This document shows positions 44,007-53,262 of a stretch of DNA of 64,000 bases, in pieces. The notes under the pieces were generated by a model, which made no database searches, was not told where the DNA came from, and saw nothing but the letters and a program-made list of their open reading frames with translations. The position numbers and the translations under genes were made by a program. The stretch spans positions 1,302,001 to 1,366,000 of the forward strand of contig NC_020829.1 of assembly GCF_000349845.1 (NCBI RefSeq), read 5' to 3'. How positions within the stretch are numbered: position 1 is the stretch's first letter; every line of letters begins with the position of its first letter. Origin of the DNA: Pseudomonas sp. ATCC 13867 (GTDB lineage: Bacteria; Pseudomonadota; Gammaproteobacteria; Pseudomonadales; Pseudomonadaceae).

Positions 44007-45335
44007 TTACAGGATCGACAGCGGATAATCGACGATCAGACGCAGTTCGTTGTTGTCGGACTCGCCCTGATCGGTATTGGAGCGGTGGAAGGCCTGGCGC
44101 AGGCGGAAGGACATGTCCTTCACCGGGCCGGACTGCACGACGTACTTGGCTTCGAAGTCGGTTTCGTGGTGCTTGCCGTCTTCACCGTACATGCCGACGT
44201 ACCGGCCGTTCGGGTCGGCGTGGGTGCCGTCGATGTTGTCGCCGTTGATGTAGCGGGCCATGAAGCTCAGGCCGGGTACGCCGTAGGTGTCCATCGCCAG
44301 GTCGTAGCGTGCCTGCCAGGAGCGTTCGCCCGGGCCGTTGAAGTCGGAGAACTGCACGGAGTTGGCGAGGAAGATCGAGTCGCCGCCGGCGCCCGAGCCG
44401 TTGTCGCCGAAGCCCACGTAGTCGAACGGGGTGTCGCCGTGGACCTTCTGGAAGGCCAGGGTGACGGTGTGCGCCTGCAGGAAGGCGTACGCGGCTGCCA
44501 GCGACCAGGTGGTGTTGCTGATCTCGCCGGCCTTGGCCTGGCCGTAGTCATTGGTGCGGTAGATGTTGAAATCCAGGCCCAGCGACTGGTCGCCGCCCAG
44601 CGGCTGCAGGTAGTTCACGTTGGCGTAGTACTGGCGCCAGATGTCCTCGAACTCGGAACCGTACAGCGAGACGTTCAGGTTGTCGGTGATCGCGTACAGG
44701 CCGCCGACATAGTCGACGCTGTCGGCTTCGACGTCCGCGTAGGTCGCGTACAGGCCGCCGTCGTGGCTGGTGGTGATCGGGCTGGTACCAGCGGTGAAGT
44801 GGCCGGCTTCCAGGTCCAGGCCCTCGATTTCGCTGCTCAGCAGGTTGAAGCCCGACGCGGTTTGTGGAATCAGGCGGCTGCCGCCGGCGGCGAACACCGG
44901 TGCGACCGGCTGCATGTCGCCGAATTTCAGCTCGGTCTTGGAAATACGCACCTTCAGCGCGCCACCGGCCTTGCCGTAGTCGTCCTCGGGCTTGCCGTGG
45001 TTGTCCACCGGCAGGTTGCCGGTGCCGGTACGGCCGCCGCCGGCGTCGAGCTTGATGCCCAGGTAGCCGAAGGCGTCCACGCCGAAACCGACGGTGCCCT
45101 GGGTGTAGCCGGAGGAGAAGTTGGCGAGGAAGCCCTGGGTCCAGTCGCGGTTATCGGCGGTGTGATTCTTGCCGTCGTGGTCGTAGTAGTAGTTGCGCAG
45201 CAGCACGTCGAACTTGGCATCGTCGACGAAGCCCTTGGCATCGGCCTGGTCGGTGACGAAGGGTTCGGCGCTGGCGAACTGGCTGGCGGCGGCGGAAACG
45301 GCAAGCACGATGGCGCTGCGTTTGAGGTGCTTCAT
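44007..45335 (-). CDS. OprD-family outer-membrane porin
   Basis: This 442-residue channel has a signal peptide (AIVLAVSAAASQFASA) and then the OprD signature FVTDQADAKGFVDDAKFDVLLRNYYY. Further family traits are GYTQGTVGFGVDAFGYLGIKLD and a C-terminal beta strand ending in DNNELRLIVDYPLSIL. OprD/Opd porins take up specific small substrates such as amino acids or aromatic acids. The substrate cannot be told from sequence. A terminator hairpin follows it. Confidence 0.92.
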   Translation of the reverse strand: MKHLKRSAIVLAVSAAASQFASAEPFVTDQADAKGFVDDAKFDVLLRNYYYDHDGKNHTADNRDWTQGFLANFSSGYTQGTVGFGVDAFGYLGIKLDAGGGRTGTGNLPVDNHGKPEDDYGKAGGALKVRISKTELKFGDMQPVAPVFAAGGSRLIPQTASGFNLLSSEIEGLDLEAGHFTAGTSPITTSHDGGLYATYADVEADSVDYVGGLYAITDNLNVSLYGSEFEDIWRQYYANVNYLQPLGGDQSLGLDFNIYRTNDYGQAKAGEISNTTWSLAAAYAFLQAHTVTLAFQKVHGDTPFDYVGFGDNGSGAGGDSIFLANSVQFSDFNGPGERSWQARYDLAMDTYGVPGLSFMARYINGDNIDGTHADPNGRYVGMYGEDGKHHETDFEAKYVVQSGPVKDMSFRLRQAFHRSNTDQGESDNNELRLIVDYPLSIL

Positions 45336-45778
45336 GGATATTGCCCCTAGAGTCTTGGAGAACCGGCCTGTTCAATTGCGTGAGGGCCGGAATTTTTATA
45401 GGCAGGCACAATGAATCCGATCATGGAATAACCACGGCGGAAATCGCAGGAAGTTGCGTTGGCATTGTTGCAATCAACTTTCCCCGGCCCGCTCCAGGCA
45501 GGGAAAAGCCAGCGTCATAATGCCGAAAGAGTGCCCGGTTTAAATAACGGATTGTGAAAAGGTCTATATCCCAAACTGTAATAATCCTCGCGGGAAGTTC
45601 TTGGAAAATATGGTCCGCCTATACGATGGATGTATTGACTGGCGACAAAAATAAAGGGTCTGGGCGAGGTGGAAGGTCGCCGTCCGGCGTGGCGGCGAGG
45701 GGAGCAATGAGGCTAAGCTGCGCGTCCCGGGCGGGCCGAACGGGCACCGCTCATACACCCGATAGTAGAGAGCATCTC
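45336..45778. other. Intergenic region with divergent promoters
   Basis: These 443 bases are AT-richer than neighbouring DNA and must drive the porin leftward and the RidA gene rightward. No gene or clear sigma site was identified. A mid region around 45535-45640 is the most AT-rich. Confidence 0.4.
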
Positions 45779-46168
45779 ATGGCGCAGAATGACAGCCCCT
45801 TCTTCATTCCCGACGCGGACCCCGAATCCATCTCTTCCGACGTGGCCGGCTTCGGCGGCCTGCTGGTTTCCACGCAGATCCCCACCCGCGAGGACGGCAG
45901 CCTGGAGCTGGGCGACATCAAGGCCCAGAGCGAGGCCACCCTGCGCAGCCTGAAGGTCGCGCTGGAAAAGGCCGGCAGCGGCCTGGAGCACGTCCTGCAC
46001 CTGACCATCTACCTGACCAGCATGGCCGAGCGCGCCGCCTTCAACGAGGTGTACTGCAGCTTCTTCGGCAAGCCTTATCCGGTGCGCGCCGCCGTTGGTG
46101 TGTCCGAGCTGGCCTTCGATGGCATGAAGGTGGAAGTCACCGCCATCGCCGCGCGGCGCGCGGGCTGA
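45779..46168 (+). CDS. RidA/YjgF/YER057c-family protein
   Basis: This 129-residue protein has the family pattern: GLLVSTQIPTREDGSLELGDIKAQSEATLRSLKVALEKAGSGLEHV, then LTIYLTSMAERAAFNEVYCSFFGKPYPVRAAVGV. RidA members deaminate reactive enamine/imine intermediates; the Arg and Glu of the active site appear as PVRAAVG and a later EVTA stretch. The start at 45779 has only a weak ribosome site. It stands alone in its transcription unit. Confidence 0.88.
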   Translation: MAQNDSPFFIPDADPESISSDVAGFGGLLVSTQIPTREDGSLELGDIKAQSEATLRSLKVALEKAGSGLEHVLHLTIYLTSMAERAAFNEVYCSFFGKPYPVRAAVGVSELAFDGMKVEVTAIAARRAG

Positions 46169-46223
46169 TTACCCCGAACATGGCCCGCGCTGCTCCTGCA
46201 AAAGCGCCCGAAGCCGACCCGCT

Positions 46224-46252
46224 CTTGTAGGAGCTAGCTTGCTCGCGAACGG
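46224..46252. repeat. Single REP sequence
   Basis: GTAGGAGCTAGCTTGCTCGC matches the REP core of the paired copies at 34581 and 40124. A partial second copy follows at 46284-46303. Confidence 0.7.
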
Positions 46253-46335
46253 ATTCGCCAGCAGCCCCGAAGCCGGGCGCTGCGCTCCCGTAGGAGCAAC
46301 TGTCTTCTATCGGGGAAATCCGTACCAGCGCTTCC

Positions 46336-46370
46336 CCCTCACCCCAACCCTTTCCCTCAGGGAGAGGGGG
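46336..46370. repeat. CCCTCACCCCAACCC-type palindromic repeat
   Basis: The sequence CCCTCACCCCAACCCTTTCC followed by CTCAGGGAGAGGGGG forms a small stem-loop. This kind of intergenic repeat is common in gammaproteobacteria. Confidence 0.6.
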
Positions 46371-46721
46371 CAGACCGTGCCGACTGAGACCGAGATTTCC
46401 TCCTGCACCGAACGGTCCCCTCTCTCGCTCCTGCACGCATCAGCCCCACGAAGGGCTGACACGGTCCCGCACCCGGCCACGCCACCGAGCCAACCGTTCC
46501 CGCCCATGTATTCCTTTGTATCCGCCATCCCCTGAGCGGGCACTGGCATACAAAAGACTCCCGCTCCAGATACGCCGGCGATACATCGCTACGGCGAAAT
46601 AGCCCTACCCGAACGAGCAACGCGACGGCAGGGCAGAACCTCCAGCGCGCTTCGTTCCAGGGATTCCGCCATCAAGGCATGAACCGGCGCGTGAATGCGC
46701 CCAAGCATCTGGAGAAGCACC

Positions 46722-47240
46722 ATGACGCGTATTTCGAAAACCCAACTCGGCTTGCTCGCTGTCGCCCTGACCGGCGGACTGAACATGGCGTCCTCCGCCT
46801 TCGCCGTCGAAGCGCTGCCGCAGGGCTACCAGTTGGCCTCCGCCGCCAAGACCGGGGAGGGCAAGTGTGGCGAGGGCAAGTGCGGCGCCACCGAGACCAA
46901 GACCAAGGCCACCCAGGGTGAAGGCAAGTGCGGCGAGGGCAAATGCGGTGCCGCCGGTGCCCAGGCCAAGGCCACCGGCGCCGAGGGCAAGTGCGGTGAA
47001 GGCAAGTGCGGCGATGCCTCCTTCGCCCGTACCGACACCGACCACGACGGCCGCGTCTCCCGCGCCGAACTGCTGGCCGTGGCGCCCAAGGCCAACGCCG
47101 AGTTCGATGCCATCGACGCCAACCACGACGGTTATCTCTCCGAGGGCGAGGTCTACCAGTTCCGCAAGAATCAGTTCGACGCCAACGGCAAACCGTTCCC
47201 GTCCGATCTGTACAGCAAGCTGAGCCAGGCCAGGAACTGA
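46722..47240 (+). CDS. Bufferin/HvfA-type metal-binding RiPP precursor with EF-hand domain
   Basis: This 172-residue secreted protein has a signal peptide ([18 protein letters not shown]). Three blocks each carry a pair of EGKCG motifs (about 46-55, 67-76, 88-97), so six cysteines at 49, 54, 70, 75, 91 and 96. Such EGKCG motifs mark HvfA/BufA precursors whose cysteines are modified by a DUF692 enzyme to bind copper. The C terminus has two canonical EF-hand loops, [12 protein letters not shown] (105-116) and [12 protein letters not shown] (132-143), which should bind calcium. The next genes encode the DUF692 and DUF2063 proteins, so it is the likely substrate. Confidence 0.85.
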   Translation: MTRISKTQLGLLAVALTGGLNMASSAFAVEALPQGYQLASAAKTGEGKCGEGKCGATETKTKATQGEGKCGEGKCGAAGAQAKATGAEGKCGEGKCGDASFARTDTDHDGRVSRAELLAVAPKANAEFDAIDANHDGYLSEGEVYQFRKNQFDANGKPFPSDLYSKLSQARN

Positions 47241-47302
47241 CACGCGCCGACAGCCTCCCCGCGCCGCTGGCCGGGGAGGGCACTTCGCCAAGGAGACCGC
47301 CC

Positions 47303-48148
47303 ATGAGCACTTCCGTATCCCTGCAAGGAGCCGGCCTCGGCCTGCGCCGCGCGCTGCTGCCCGACCTGCTGACGATGGACGCCGGTGCCGTCGACTTCCT
47401 CGAATGCGCCCCGGACAACTGGATCGGCGTCGGTGGCTCCTACGGCGAAGGCCTGGTCCGCCTGGCCGAACGCTTCCCGTTGTCCTGCCACGGCCTGTCG
47501 CTGTCCCTCGGCGGCCCCGAGCCTCTGGACCACGTCTTCCTGGGGCGCATCCGCGGGTTCCTCGACCAGCACAACGTCCCGCTGTTCAGCGAACACCTGA
47601 GCTACTGCTCCGACGAAGGCCACCTCTACGACCTGATTCCCATACCCTTCACCGACGAAGCCGTGCGCCACATTGCCGGCCGCATCCGTGAAGTGCAGGA
47701 CGTCCTCGGCCGCCGCATCGCCGTGGAAAACATCTCCTACTACGCCGCGCCCTACCAGGCACTGAGCGAAATCGACTTCCTCCGCGCGGTGCTCAGCGAG
47801 GCCGACTGCGACCTGCTACTGGACGTCAACAACCTCTACGTCAACGCCCACAACCACGGCTACGATGCCGCCGGGTTCCTCGCCCGCGTACCGGCGGAGC
47901 GCGTCGTCTGCCTGCACGTCGCCGGGCACTACGACGAGGCGCCGGACCTGAAGATCGACACCCACGGCGCTGCCGTGAAGGACGACGTGTGGAGCCTGCT
48001 GGCCAGCGCCTACCAGCACCTGGGCAGGGTGCCGACCCTGCTGGAGCGCGACTTCAACCTGCCGCCGCTGGCCGAGCTGCTGGGCGAGATCGGGCACATT
48101 CGTGGCCTGCAGTCCGCCGCGCAATCGAAGGCGGTGCGCCATGACTGA
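47303..48148 (+). CDS. bufB: DUF692 (MNIO) RiPP-modifying enzyme, BufB/HvfB-like
   Basis: This 281-residue TIM-barrel-like enzyme of the DUF692 (multinuclear iron oxidase) family has its metal-binding residues in [50 protein letters not shown] and LLERDFNLP. Family members oxidise cysteines of a leader-guided peptide. The start at 47303 follows AAGGAG. Its stop overlaps the next gene by 8 bases, showing an operon with the precursor and the DUF2063 partner. Confidence 0.92.
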   Translation: MSTSVSLQGAGLGLRRALLPDLLTMDAGAVDFLECAPDNWIGVGGSYGEGLVRLAERFPLSCHGLSLSLGGPEPLDHVFLGRIRGFLDQHNVPLFSEHLSYCSDEGHLYDLIPIPFTDEAVRHIAGRIREVQDVLGRRIAVENISYYAAPYQALSEIDFLRAVLSEADCDLLLDVNNLYVNAHNHGYDAAGFLARVPAERVVCLHVAGHYDEAPDLKIDTHGAAVKDDVWSLLASAYQHLGRVPTLLERDFNLPPLAELLGEIGHIRGLQSAAQSKAVRHD

Positions 48149-48914
48149 GAGCCTGCGCGAACAGCAATTGCGCATGACCCGCTTCATCCGGAACCCGCAG
48201 GCCCATGAGCCGCCGCCGGGCATCGAAGCGCGGCGCCTGGCGGTCTACCGGCAGCTGTTCTTCGGCAACCTGCAATCGTTGCTGGCCGGCAACTTCCCGG
48301 TGCTCCACGCCAGCCTGCCACGCGAGCAGTGGCAGGGGCTGACCGAGGACTTCTACGCCGTTTTCCACTGCCGGACACCGTTGTTCACCGAGGTTGCCGG
48401 CGAGTTCGTCGACTACCTGGAAGGGCGCGCCGGCCAGCCCGGCTGGGTGGCCGAACTGGCCCACTACGAATGGATCGAGACCGCGCTGTTGCTCAGCGAC
48501 AAGGCCGAACCGGACCACGATCCGGACGGCGACCTGCTCGACGGCGTGCCGTTGCTGTCCAGCCTCGCCGCGCCACTGGCCTATGCCTGGCCGGTCAGCC
48601 ATATCGGTCCCGACGACATTCCGTCGGAAATGCCGGCCGAACCCACGCTGCTGCTGGCTCGCCGGGGCGCCGATCTGCAGGTGCATTTCTCGCGCCTGGC
48701 GCCGCTGGCCCATGCCCTGCTGGTATCGCTGCAACAGTGGCAGCTTAGCGGCCGCGAACACCTCAAGGCGCTGGCGGAGATCGCCGGCGTCGAACCGGCC
48801 GCCATCGAAGGACAGGGCATCGCCCTGCTGCGCAGCCTGAAAGAACAGGGCGTGGTGCTCGGCACCCGCCCCAACTGCGGCGCTCCACGTCGTTCACCAT
48901 TGGCTCGCTTCTGA
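48141..48914 (+). CDS. bufC: DUF2063 partner protein, BufC/HvfC-like
   Basis: This 257-residue protein has the DUF2063 N-terminal pattern ([43 protein letters not shown]). It ends in an all-helical region with SPLARF. These proteins bind the precursor leader and assist the DUF692 oxidase. The start overlaps the bufB stop, so translation is coupled. Confidence 0.88.
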   Translation: MTESLREQQLRMTRFIRNPQAHEPPPGIEARRLAVYRQLFFGNLQSLLAGNFPVLHASLPREQWQGLTEDFYAVFHCRTPLFTEVAGEFVDYLEGRAGQPGWVAELAHYEWIETALLLSDKAEPDHDPDGDLLDGVPLLSSLAAPLAYAWPVSHIGPDDIPSEMPAEPTLLLARRGADLQVHFSRLAPLAHALLVSLQQWQLSGREHLKALAEIAGVEPAAIEGQGIALLRSLKEQGVVLGTRPNCGAPRRSPLARF

Positions 48915-48926
48915 AGGAGAAGCATC

Positions 48927-49349
48927 ATGACCGATACCCTGGCAACCGTGATCTACACCGCCCACACCCACACCACCGGCGGCCGCGACGGACGCGGCCA
49001 GACCGTCGATGGTGAACTGGACCTGCCGCTGAGCCCGCCCGGCTCCGGCCGTCCCGGCACCAACCCCGAGCAACTGTTCGCCGTCGGCTGGTCCGCCTGC
49101 TTCATCGGCGCCCTGCGCCGCGCGGGGCAGAAGTACAACCTTCGTCTTCCCAATGACGTGGCGGTGGACGCCGAAGTTTCCCTGGGCAACACCGACGACG
49201 GTGGTTTCGCTCTGGCCGCCCAACTCACCGTGCACCTGCCCGGCCTGACGGTGGAGGACAAGGCGAAACTGGTGGCCGAGGCGCACCAGATCTGCCCGTA
49301 CTCCAGGGCGACTCGCGGCAACATCGAGGTCGGGTTCGTCATTCCCTGA
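48927..49349 (+). CDS. ohr: Organic hydroperoxide resistance protein (Ohr/OsmC family)
   Basis: This 140-residue thiol peroxidase reduces organic hydroperoxides. The two active-site cysteines are in GWSACFIGAL (about 58) and HQICPYSRATRGN (about 123). NPEQLFAVGWSACF is the Ohr signature. It begins 12 bases after bufC and ends with a strong terminator, so it is likely co-transcribed with the bufferin genes. No OhrR gene is adjacent. Confidence 0.93.
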   Translation: MTDTLATVIYTAHTHTTGGRDGRGQTVDGELDLPLSPPGSGRPGTNPEQLFAVGWSACFIGALRRAGQKYNLRLPNDVAVDAEVSLGNTDDGGFALAAQLTVHLPGLTVEDKAKLVAEAHQICPYSRATRGNIEVGFVIP

Positions 49350-49369
49350 TCGCGGTTATCCACAGCCTG

Positions 49370-49407
49370 GCCCGCGCACCGTCATCGGTGCGCGGGCTTT
49401 TTGCTTT
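49370..49407 (+). terminator. Rho-independent terminator after ohr
   Basis: GCCCGCGCACC (49370-49380) and GGTGCGCGGGC (49387-49397) are followed by TTTTTGCTTT. It ends the bufferin operon 20 bases after the ohr stop. Confidence 0.92.
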
Positions 49408-49413
49408 CTGTTG

Positions 49414-49496
49414 TTCGTAGGCGCGGGCTTGCTCGCGAACCTGCCCAGCGTTGGCGTCGCCGGGAAATCCGTTCGCGGGCCAGCTCGCCCCTACCG
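49414..49496. repeat. REPIN (paired REP sequences)
   Basis: GTAGGCGCGGGCTTGCTCGC with inverted partner GCGGGCCAGCTCGCCCCTAC. It is the same family as the other REP pairs in the window. Confidence 0.8.
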
Positions 49497-49548
49497 TTTG
49501 GGCCCGCCTCCGGCCGTTTGGATCGAGCCCGCCTATGGCTGTGTGCTT

Positions 49549-49605
49549 CCTTGTGGGCGCGGGCGATGCCCGCGATCGCGGACAAAGTCCGCTCCTACAG
49601 GTGGG
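49549..49605. repeat. Variant REP element
   Basis: GTGGGCGCGGGCGATGCCCG is followed by GTCCGCTCCTAC. This is a diverged REP version next to the pair at 49414. Confidence 0.6.
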
Positions 49606-49753
49606 GCCTGCGTCGGTGTTGGCGCGCGTGAACGTATGAATCGAACGCACCCGCAGGAGGGGGCGCGCAGCGATACCCAGGCTGCCGTGCACATGGCTGG
49701 ACGCGTGGCACCCCAGTCCTCCACGGCAGCACGACCGTTGCGCGGACAAATGA

Positions 49754-49782
49754 AAACGCCCTCTCCAATGGAGAGGGCGTTT
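49754..49782. terminator. Bidirectional terminator for the DoxX gene
   Basis: AAACGCCCTCTCC and GGAGAGGGCGTTT (13 bp) flank AAT. It lies 28 bases after the DoxX stop on the minus strand and has flanking A/T runs in both directions. Confidence 0.88.
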
Positions 49783-49810
49783 CTGTCGAGCCGCCGGATG
49801 GCGAAAGCGA

Positions 49811-50326
49811 TCAGTCGATCCGCGAACCCCCCAGGAAGCGCCGTGCCAGGCCATCCACGCTCAGCGCCCCAGAGCCCTTCAGCAGCAGCGGCAGCAACGC
49901 CACCAGATAGATCAGCGGCAGCTTGTAGTTGCCGAACCCGTGGTCGGTGATCGAGTATCCCTGGGCCAGCTCGGCCAGGCTCGACCATTGCGCCGGCCAG
50001 TGCACGGCGGCGATGGCGACGAGGGTCACGACGATCAGTGAGGCCGAGGCGAAGCGGGTCGCCAGGCCCAGCAGTAGCAGGACCGGTGCGATCAGCTCGG
50101 CCCACATTGACACCTGCCAGTCGAAGCCGGCGGAGAAGTGGTTGAAGGGGAAGGGGAAGCTGGCGTGGATCTGTTCGAACCAGTTGTCGCCGTGCCATTT
50201 CTCCAGGCCCGATTCGAAGAACTCCCAGGCCAGGAACAGCCGCAGGGGAATGTCCCAGCTCCAGGTGGCGAGACGGTCGAGTTGGTCGAAGGCGGTCTTG
50301 AGCGGATTCAGGGTGAGCAGGATCAT
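49811..50326 (-). CDS. DoxX-family membrane protein (HvfX/GigT-like position)
   Basis: This 171-residue inner-membrane protein has four helices. It shows the DoxX pattern LRLFLAWEFFESGLEKW, AELIAPVLLLLGLATRFASASLIVVTLVAIAAVH and IYLVALLPLLLKG. The start MILLTLNPLK has GAGGTG before it. DoxX genes are often the fourth member of bufferin/hvf or gig operons. Here it is on the opposite strand, convergent with the ohr end of the cluster, so co-function is possible but not shown. Confidence 0.88.
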   Translation of the reverse strand: MILLTLNPLKTAFDQLDRLATWSWDIPLRLFLAWEFFESGLEKWHGDNWFEQIHASFPFPFNHFSAGFDWQVSMWAELIAPVLLLLGLATRFASASLIVVTLVAIAAVHWPAQWSSLAELAQGYSITDHGFGNYKLPLIYLVALLPLLLKGSGALSVDGLARRFLGGSRID

Positions 50327-50406
50327 GGTGCACCTCATGGGCAAGGTCGTGGGCAAGGCAGGGGCGGCCGGGCGATGGTTTCGCCCGGTCGCGGGGGAAG
50401 TCGGAG

Positions 50407-51045
50407 TCACGCGTTCGGCAGGGCCGGGCGGACGCTACGGCGCAGGCGTCCGGCCAGCTTGGCGATCAGCTTGAAGGCGAGGGCGCTGAAGATCAGGCCG
50501 AAGCCCAGCGGGTACCAGGAGCCCATCGGCAGGCGCTTGTAGAAGGACAGGAGGAACACCCCGGCGATCACCCAGGTGCCGGTGCTGTGCAGGCCCTTCC
50601 AGAGGCGGAAGCCGAGCAGCTTTACCGCAGCGGGGAAGGAAGTGATCGTCAGCAGGATGATGAACAGGTAGCCGATGGAGCCGGGGATGTTCGCAGCGGC
50701 GCTGCGGCCGTGCCAGAAAGTCTCGGGGAAGAACTTCACGTAGAGGAGGATCAGCACCGCGTGCACGGCGTGGGAGAAGGCGAAGGCCAGGCCGAGGAAG
50801 CGTCGTTCGCGCAGCAGGCCACGGGTGAAGGCGCTCGGCACCAGCGCCGCCAGGGACGAGGCGAGGAAGGTGGCGAGGAACAGCGCGAAGGAGGTGCGGG
50901 CGGTGACGCGGATCGAACTGCGCAGCGCTTCCACCCATTGCGGCTGCGCCCACAGGGCCAGCGCGGTGACGATCAGCACCAGCAGCGAGAGCAGGGAGAA
51001 CAGGCGCCAGCCCTGCAGGCTGGCGGTTTCGACGGGACGGTTCAT
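50407..51045 (-). CDS. MsrQ/ferric-reductase-like membrane cytochrome
   Basis: This 212-residue protein has about six membrane helices. His residues that could hold b-type heme are visible in FAFSHAVHAVLILLYVKF and KGLHSTGTWVIAGVFLLSFYK. Related MsrQ proteins feed electrons to periplasmic methionine sulfoxide reductase, but no msrP gene is next to it. The start at 51045 (MNRPVETASL) is chosen for its context. The downstream DoxX gene may be in the same operon. Confidence 0.78.
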   Translation of the reverse strand: MNRPVETASLQGWRLFSLLSLLVLIVTALALWAQPQWVEALRSSIRVTARTSFALFLATFLASSLAALVPSAFTRGLLRERRFLGLAFAFSHAVHAVLILLYVKFFPETFWHGRSAAANIPGSIGYLFIILLTITSFPAAVKLLGFRLWKGLHSTGTWVIAGVFLLSFYKRLPMGSWYPLGFGLIFSALAFKLIAKLAGRLRRSVRPALPNA

Positions 51046-51214
51046 GGCAGGCTCCGAAGTGTGAACGCGGCGTGCGGGATGCCGCCGCGATTCGTGGAGC
51101 CATGCTGTCAACGGGCCTTATCTCGGATGTGTCCGGTAAAGCCCGTCATGTATCGCTTTGTACATTCCTTTCATGGGCGTTCCTTTCACGGGCAAGCCTT
51201 TCGCGAGCAAGGTG

Positions 51215-52525
51215 TCAGGCGGTGGGGCGCAGTTCCAGTTGCGCACACAGCCCGCCGGTCGCGCGGTTGGACAGGCTCAGCGTGCCGCCCAGCGCCTGGC
51301 TCAGTTGCTGGGCGATCGCCAGCCCCAGGCCGGTGCCGCCGGTGCTGCGGTTGCGCGAGCTCTCCACCCGGTAGAAGGGTTTCACCACGTCTTCCAGCTC
51401 TGCCTCGGGGATGCCGGGGCCCTCGTCCAGTACACGAACACACACGACGCCCTGGCTATCGCGTTCGACTTCCACCTGGGCGGAGCCACCGAATTTCAGC
51501 GCGTTGTCCACCAGGTTGGTGAGCACCCGGCGCAGTGCGTGCGGGCGGGTTTCCAGCACGGCGTGGCTGTTGCCGCGCAGCTCCACGGCCTGGCCGCTGT
51601 CCTGGTAGTCGAGCACCAGGCTGTCGAGGAATGCATCGAGGTTGACCTTCACCGCCGCCTCGCTGGCGCCGTCCATGCTGCGGGCGTAGGCAACGCCTTC
51701 GCGGACCAGGTGCTGCATTTCTTCCAGGTCGCTCCACAGGCGCTCGCGCTCGGGCGAGTCGTCCATCTGCTCGACGCGCAGCTTCATCCGCGTGATGGGT
51801 GTCTGCAGGTCGTGGGAGATGGCGGCGAGCAGTTGCATGCGCTCCTTCAGGTAGGCGCCGATGCGGCCTTGCAACGCATTGAAGGCGCGGGCCGCGTAGG
51901 CGACTTCGCTGGGGCCGCGTTCGTCCAGTTCCGGCGCCGGGGCGTCAGGGTCGAGGTGGTCCACGGCTTGCGCCAGGTGCGTCAGCGGACGGATGGCCAG
52001 GCGCACGGCGATCCAGGTGCAGAACAGCAACAGCGCCAGTTGCACGATCAGCACCCAGGGCAACCACTGCGCCACCGGCACGCCCTTGGGCGTCACGTCG
52101 ATGGTCAGCGGGCTGCCGTCCCTCAGTTTCAAGTGCACCTGGAAGTGCGGGATGGAGCCGGGAATGTTCTCGAAACGCAGCGGGTAGCGCGGCCCGACGA
52201 CATCGGCAATGGAGGTGGCGGCCATCGGCGCCTGCGCCATGTTCATCGGCTCGCCCGGTTGGCCTTCGCTCAGCAGGTAGCGGTAGTTGGGCCGCTGCAC
52301 CATCGGCAGCCACGCCTCGCGTTCATCTTTCGGCAGGCGGTCGAGCAGGGCGACGGCGGTGCTGACATCGGTTTCCAGGTTGCCCAGCATCATGTTGCGC
52401 GCGCTCTGGTAGCGCTCGTAGAACTGCGAGCAGAACGACAGGCTGTAGGCGAACACCAGTCCGGCGAGGAAGATCAGCGCCAGGCGTGCGGCCAGCGTGC
52501 GTGGCCAGTGCAGGACGGATTTCAT
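51215..52525 (-). CDS. Sensor histidine kinase (EnvZ/OmpR type)
   Basis: This 436-residue membrane kinase has helices near 10-30 and 165-190 flanking a periplasmic sensor. A HAMP-like region (RLAIRPLTHLAQAVDHLDPD) precedes HisKA (LLAAISHDLQTPITRMKL). The ATPase has VDNALKFGG, DEGPGIPEAELE and GGTGLGLAIAQQL. Its ATG overlaps the regulator stop (ATGA), fixing the pair. The signal is unknown. Confidence 0.92.
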   Translation of the reverse strand: MKSVLHWPRTLAARLALIFLAGLVFAYSLSFCSQFYERYQSARNMMLGNLETDVSTAVALLDRLPKDEREAWLPMVQRPNYRYLLSEGQPGEPMNMAQAPMAATSIADVVGPRYPLRFENIPGSIPHFQVHLKLRDGSPLTIDVTPKGVPVAQWLPWVLIVQLALLLFCTWIAVRLAIRPLTHLAQAVDHLDPDAPAPELDERGPSEVAYAARAFNALQGRIGAYLKERMQLLAAISHDLQTPITRMKLRVEQMDDSPERERLWSDLEEMQHLVREGVAYARSMDGASEAAVKVNLDAFLDSLVLDYQDSGQAVELRGNSHAVLETRPHALRRVLTNLVDNALKFGGSAQVEVERDSQGVVCVRVLDEGPGIPEAELEDVVKPFYRVESSRNRSTGGTGLGLAIAQQLSQALGGTLSLSNRATGGLCAQLELRPTA

Positions 52526-53262
52526 TCGTTGGGCTCGAGCAGTTCGACCGCGAGGGCGAAGACATAGCCTTCGCTGCGCACCGTCTTGATGTAGGCCGGC
52601 TCGCGGGCGTCATCCAGCAGGCGCTGGCGCAGGCGGCTGACCAGCAGGTCGATGGAGCGGTCGAAGATGTCCGCTTCGCGGCCCTGGGTGAGGTTCAGCA
52701 GCTGCTCGCGGCTGAGCACCCGCTGCGGGTGATCGACGAACACCCGCAGCAGACGGTATTCGGCGCCGCTCAGGGCGACCAGGGTGCCGTCCTCGTCGAG
52801 CAGGTGGCGCGCGGTGGTGTCCAGTTTCCAGCGGCCGAAGCCGATCAGCCGGCTGGCCTCGCTGACCTGCAGGTTCGGCGGCAGCATGCGGGTGCGCCGC
52901 AGTACGGCATTGATCCGCGCCAGCAGCTCACGGGCGGAGAAGGGCTTGGTGAGGTAGTCGTCGGCGCCCATTTCCAGGCCGATGATGCGGTCGGTCTCGT
53001 CGTTGCGCGCAGTGAGCATCAGCACCGGGGTGGACTTGTGCTTGCCCACGCGCAGCTCGCGGCACAGTTTCAGGCCGTCGTCGCCGGGCATCATGATGTC
53101 GAGGACGATCAGGTCGACCGTGTTGCCGTCGAGGAAGGCGCGCATCTGCCGGCCGTCCGCCGCCAGGCTCACGCGCAGGCCGTTCTTCTTCAGGTAGTTG
53201 CCGACCAGCTCGCGGATCTCGCGGTCGTCATCGACGATCAGTACGTGATCGACATGGTCCAT
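52522..53262 (-). CDS. OmpR-family response regulator
   Basis: This 246-residue regulator has receiver residues VLIVDDDREIR and IVLDIMMPGDDG (phospho-Asp), and KP in YLTKPFSAREL. A winged helix follows, with VALSGAEYRLLRVFVDHPQRVLSR and FDRSIDLLVSRLRQRLL. The start at 53262 (MDHVDHVLI) follows GGAACC-type context. It is read first, then the kinase. The divergent DUF2790 gene is a candidate target. Confidence 0.94.
   Translation of the reverse strand: MDHVDHVLIVDDDREIRELVGNYLKKNGLRVSLAADGRQMRAFLDGNTVDLIVLDIMMPGDDGLKLCRELRVGKHKSTPVLMLTARNDETDRIIGLEMGADDYLTKPFSARELLARINAVLRRTRMLPPNLQVSEASRLIGFGRWKLDTTARHLLDEDGTLVALSGAEYRLLRVFVDHPQRVLSREQLLNLTQGREADIFDRSIDLLVSRLRQRLLDDAREPAYIKTVRSEGYVFALAVELLEPNE

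Larger units (their letters stand above)
46169..46721. other. Intergenic region upstream of the bufferin-like operon
   Basis: It holds a REP element (46224-46252) and a CCCTCACCCCAACCC-type repeat (46336-46370), listed separately. The last 200 bases contain TGTATCC (about 46517) and ATAC-type boxes that could be part of an ECF promoter. This is not firmly supported. No gene is seen. Confidence 0.4.

Noticed and set aside
43989..45350. 453-codon plus-strand frame over the porin gene
   Set aside because: Antisense of a clear OprD-family gene with a signal peptide and beta-barrel pattern.
49350..49810. Short ORFs in the REP-rich gap after ohr
   Set aside because: The frames are made of REP and terminator repeats, with no consistent coding features.
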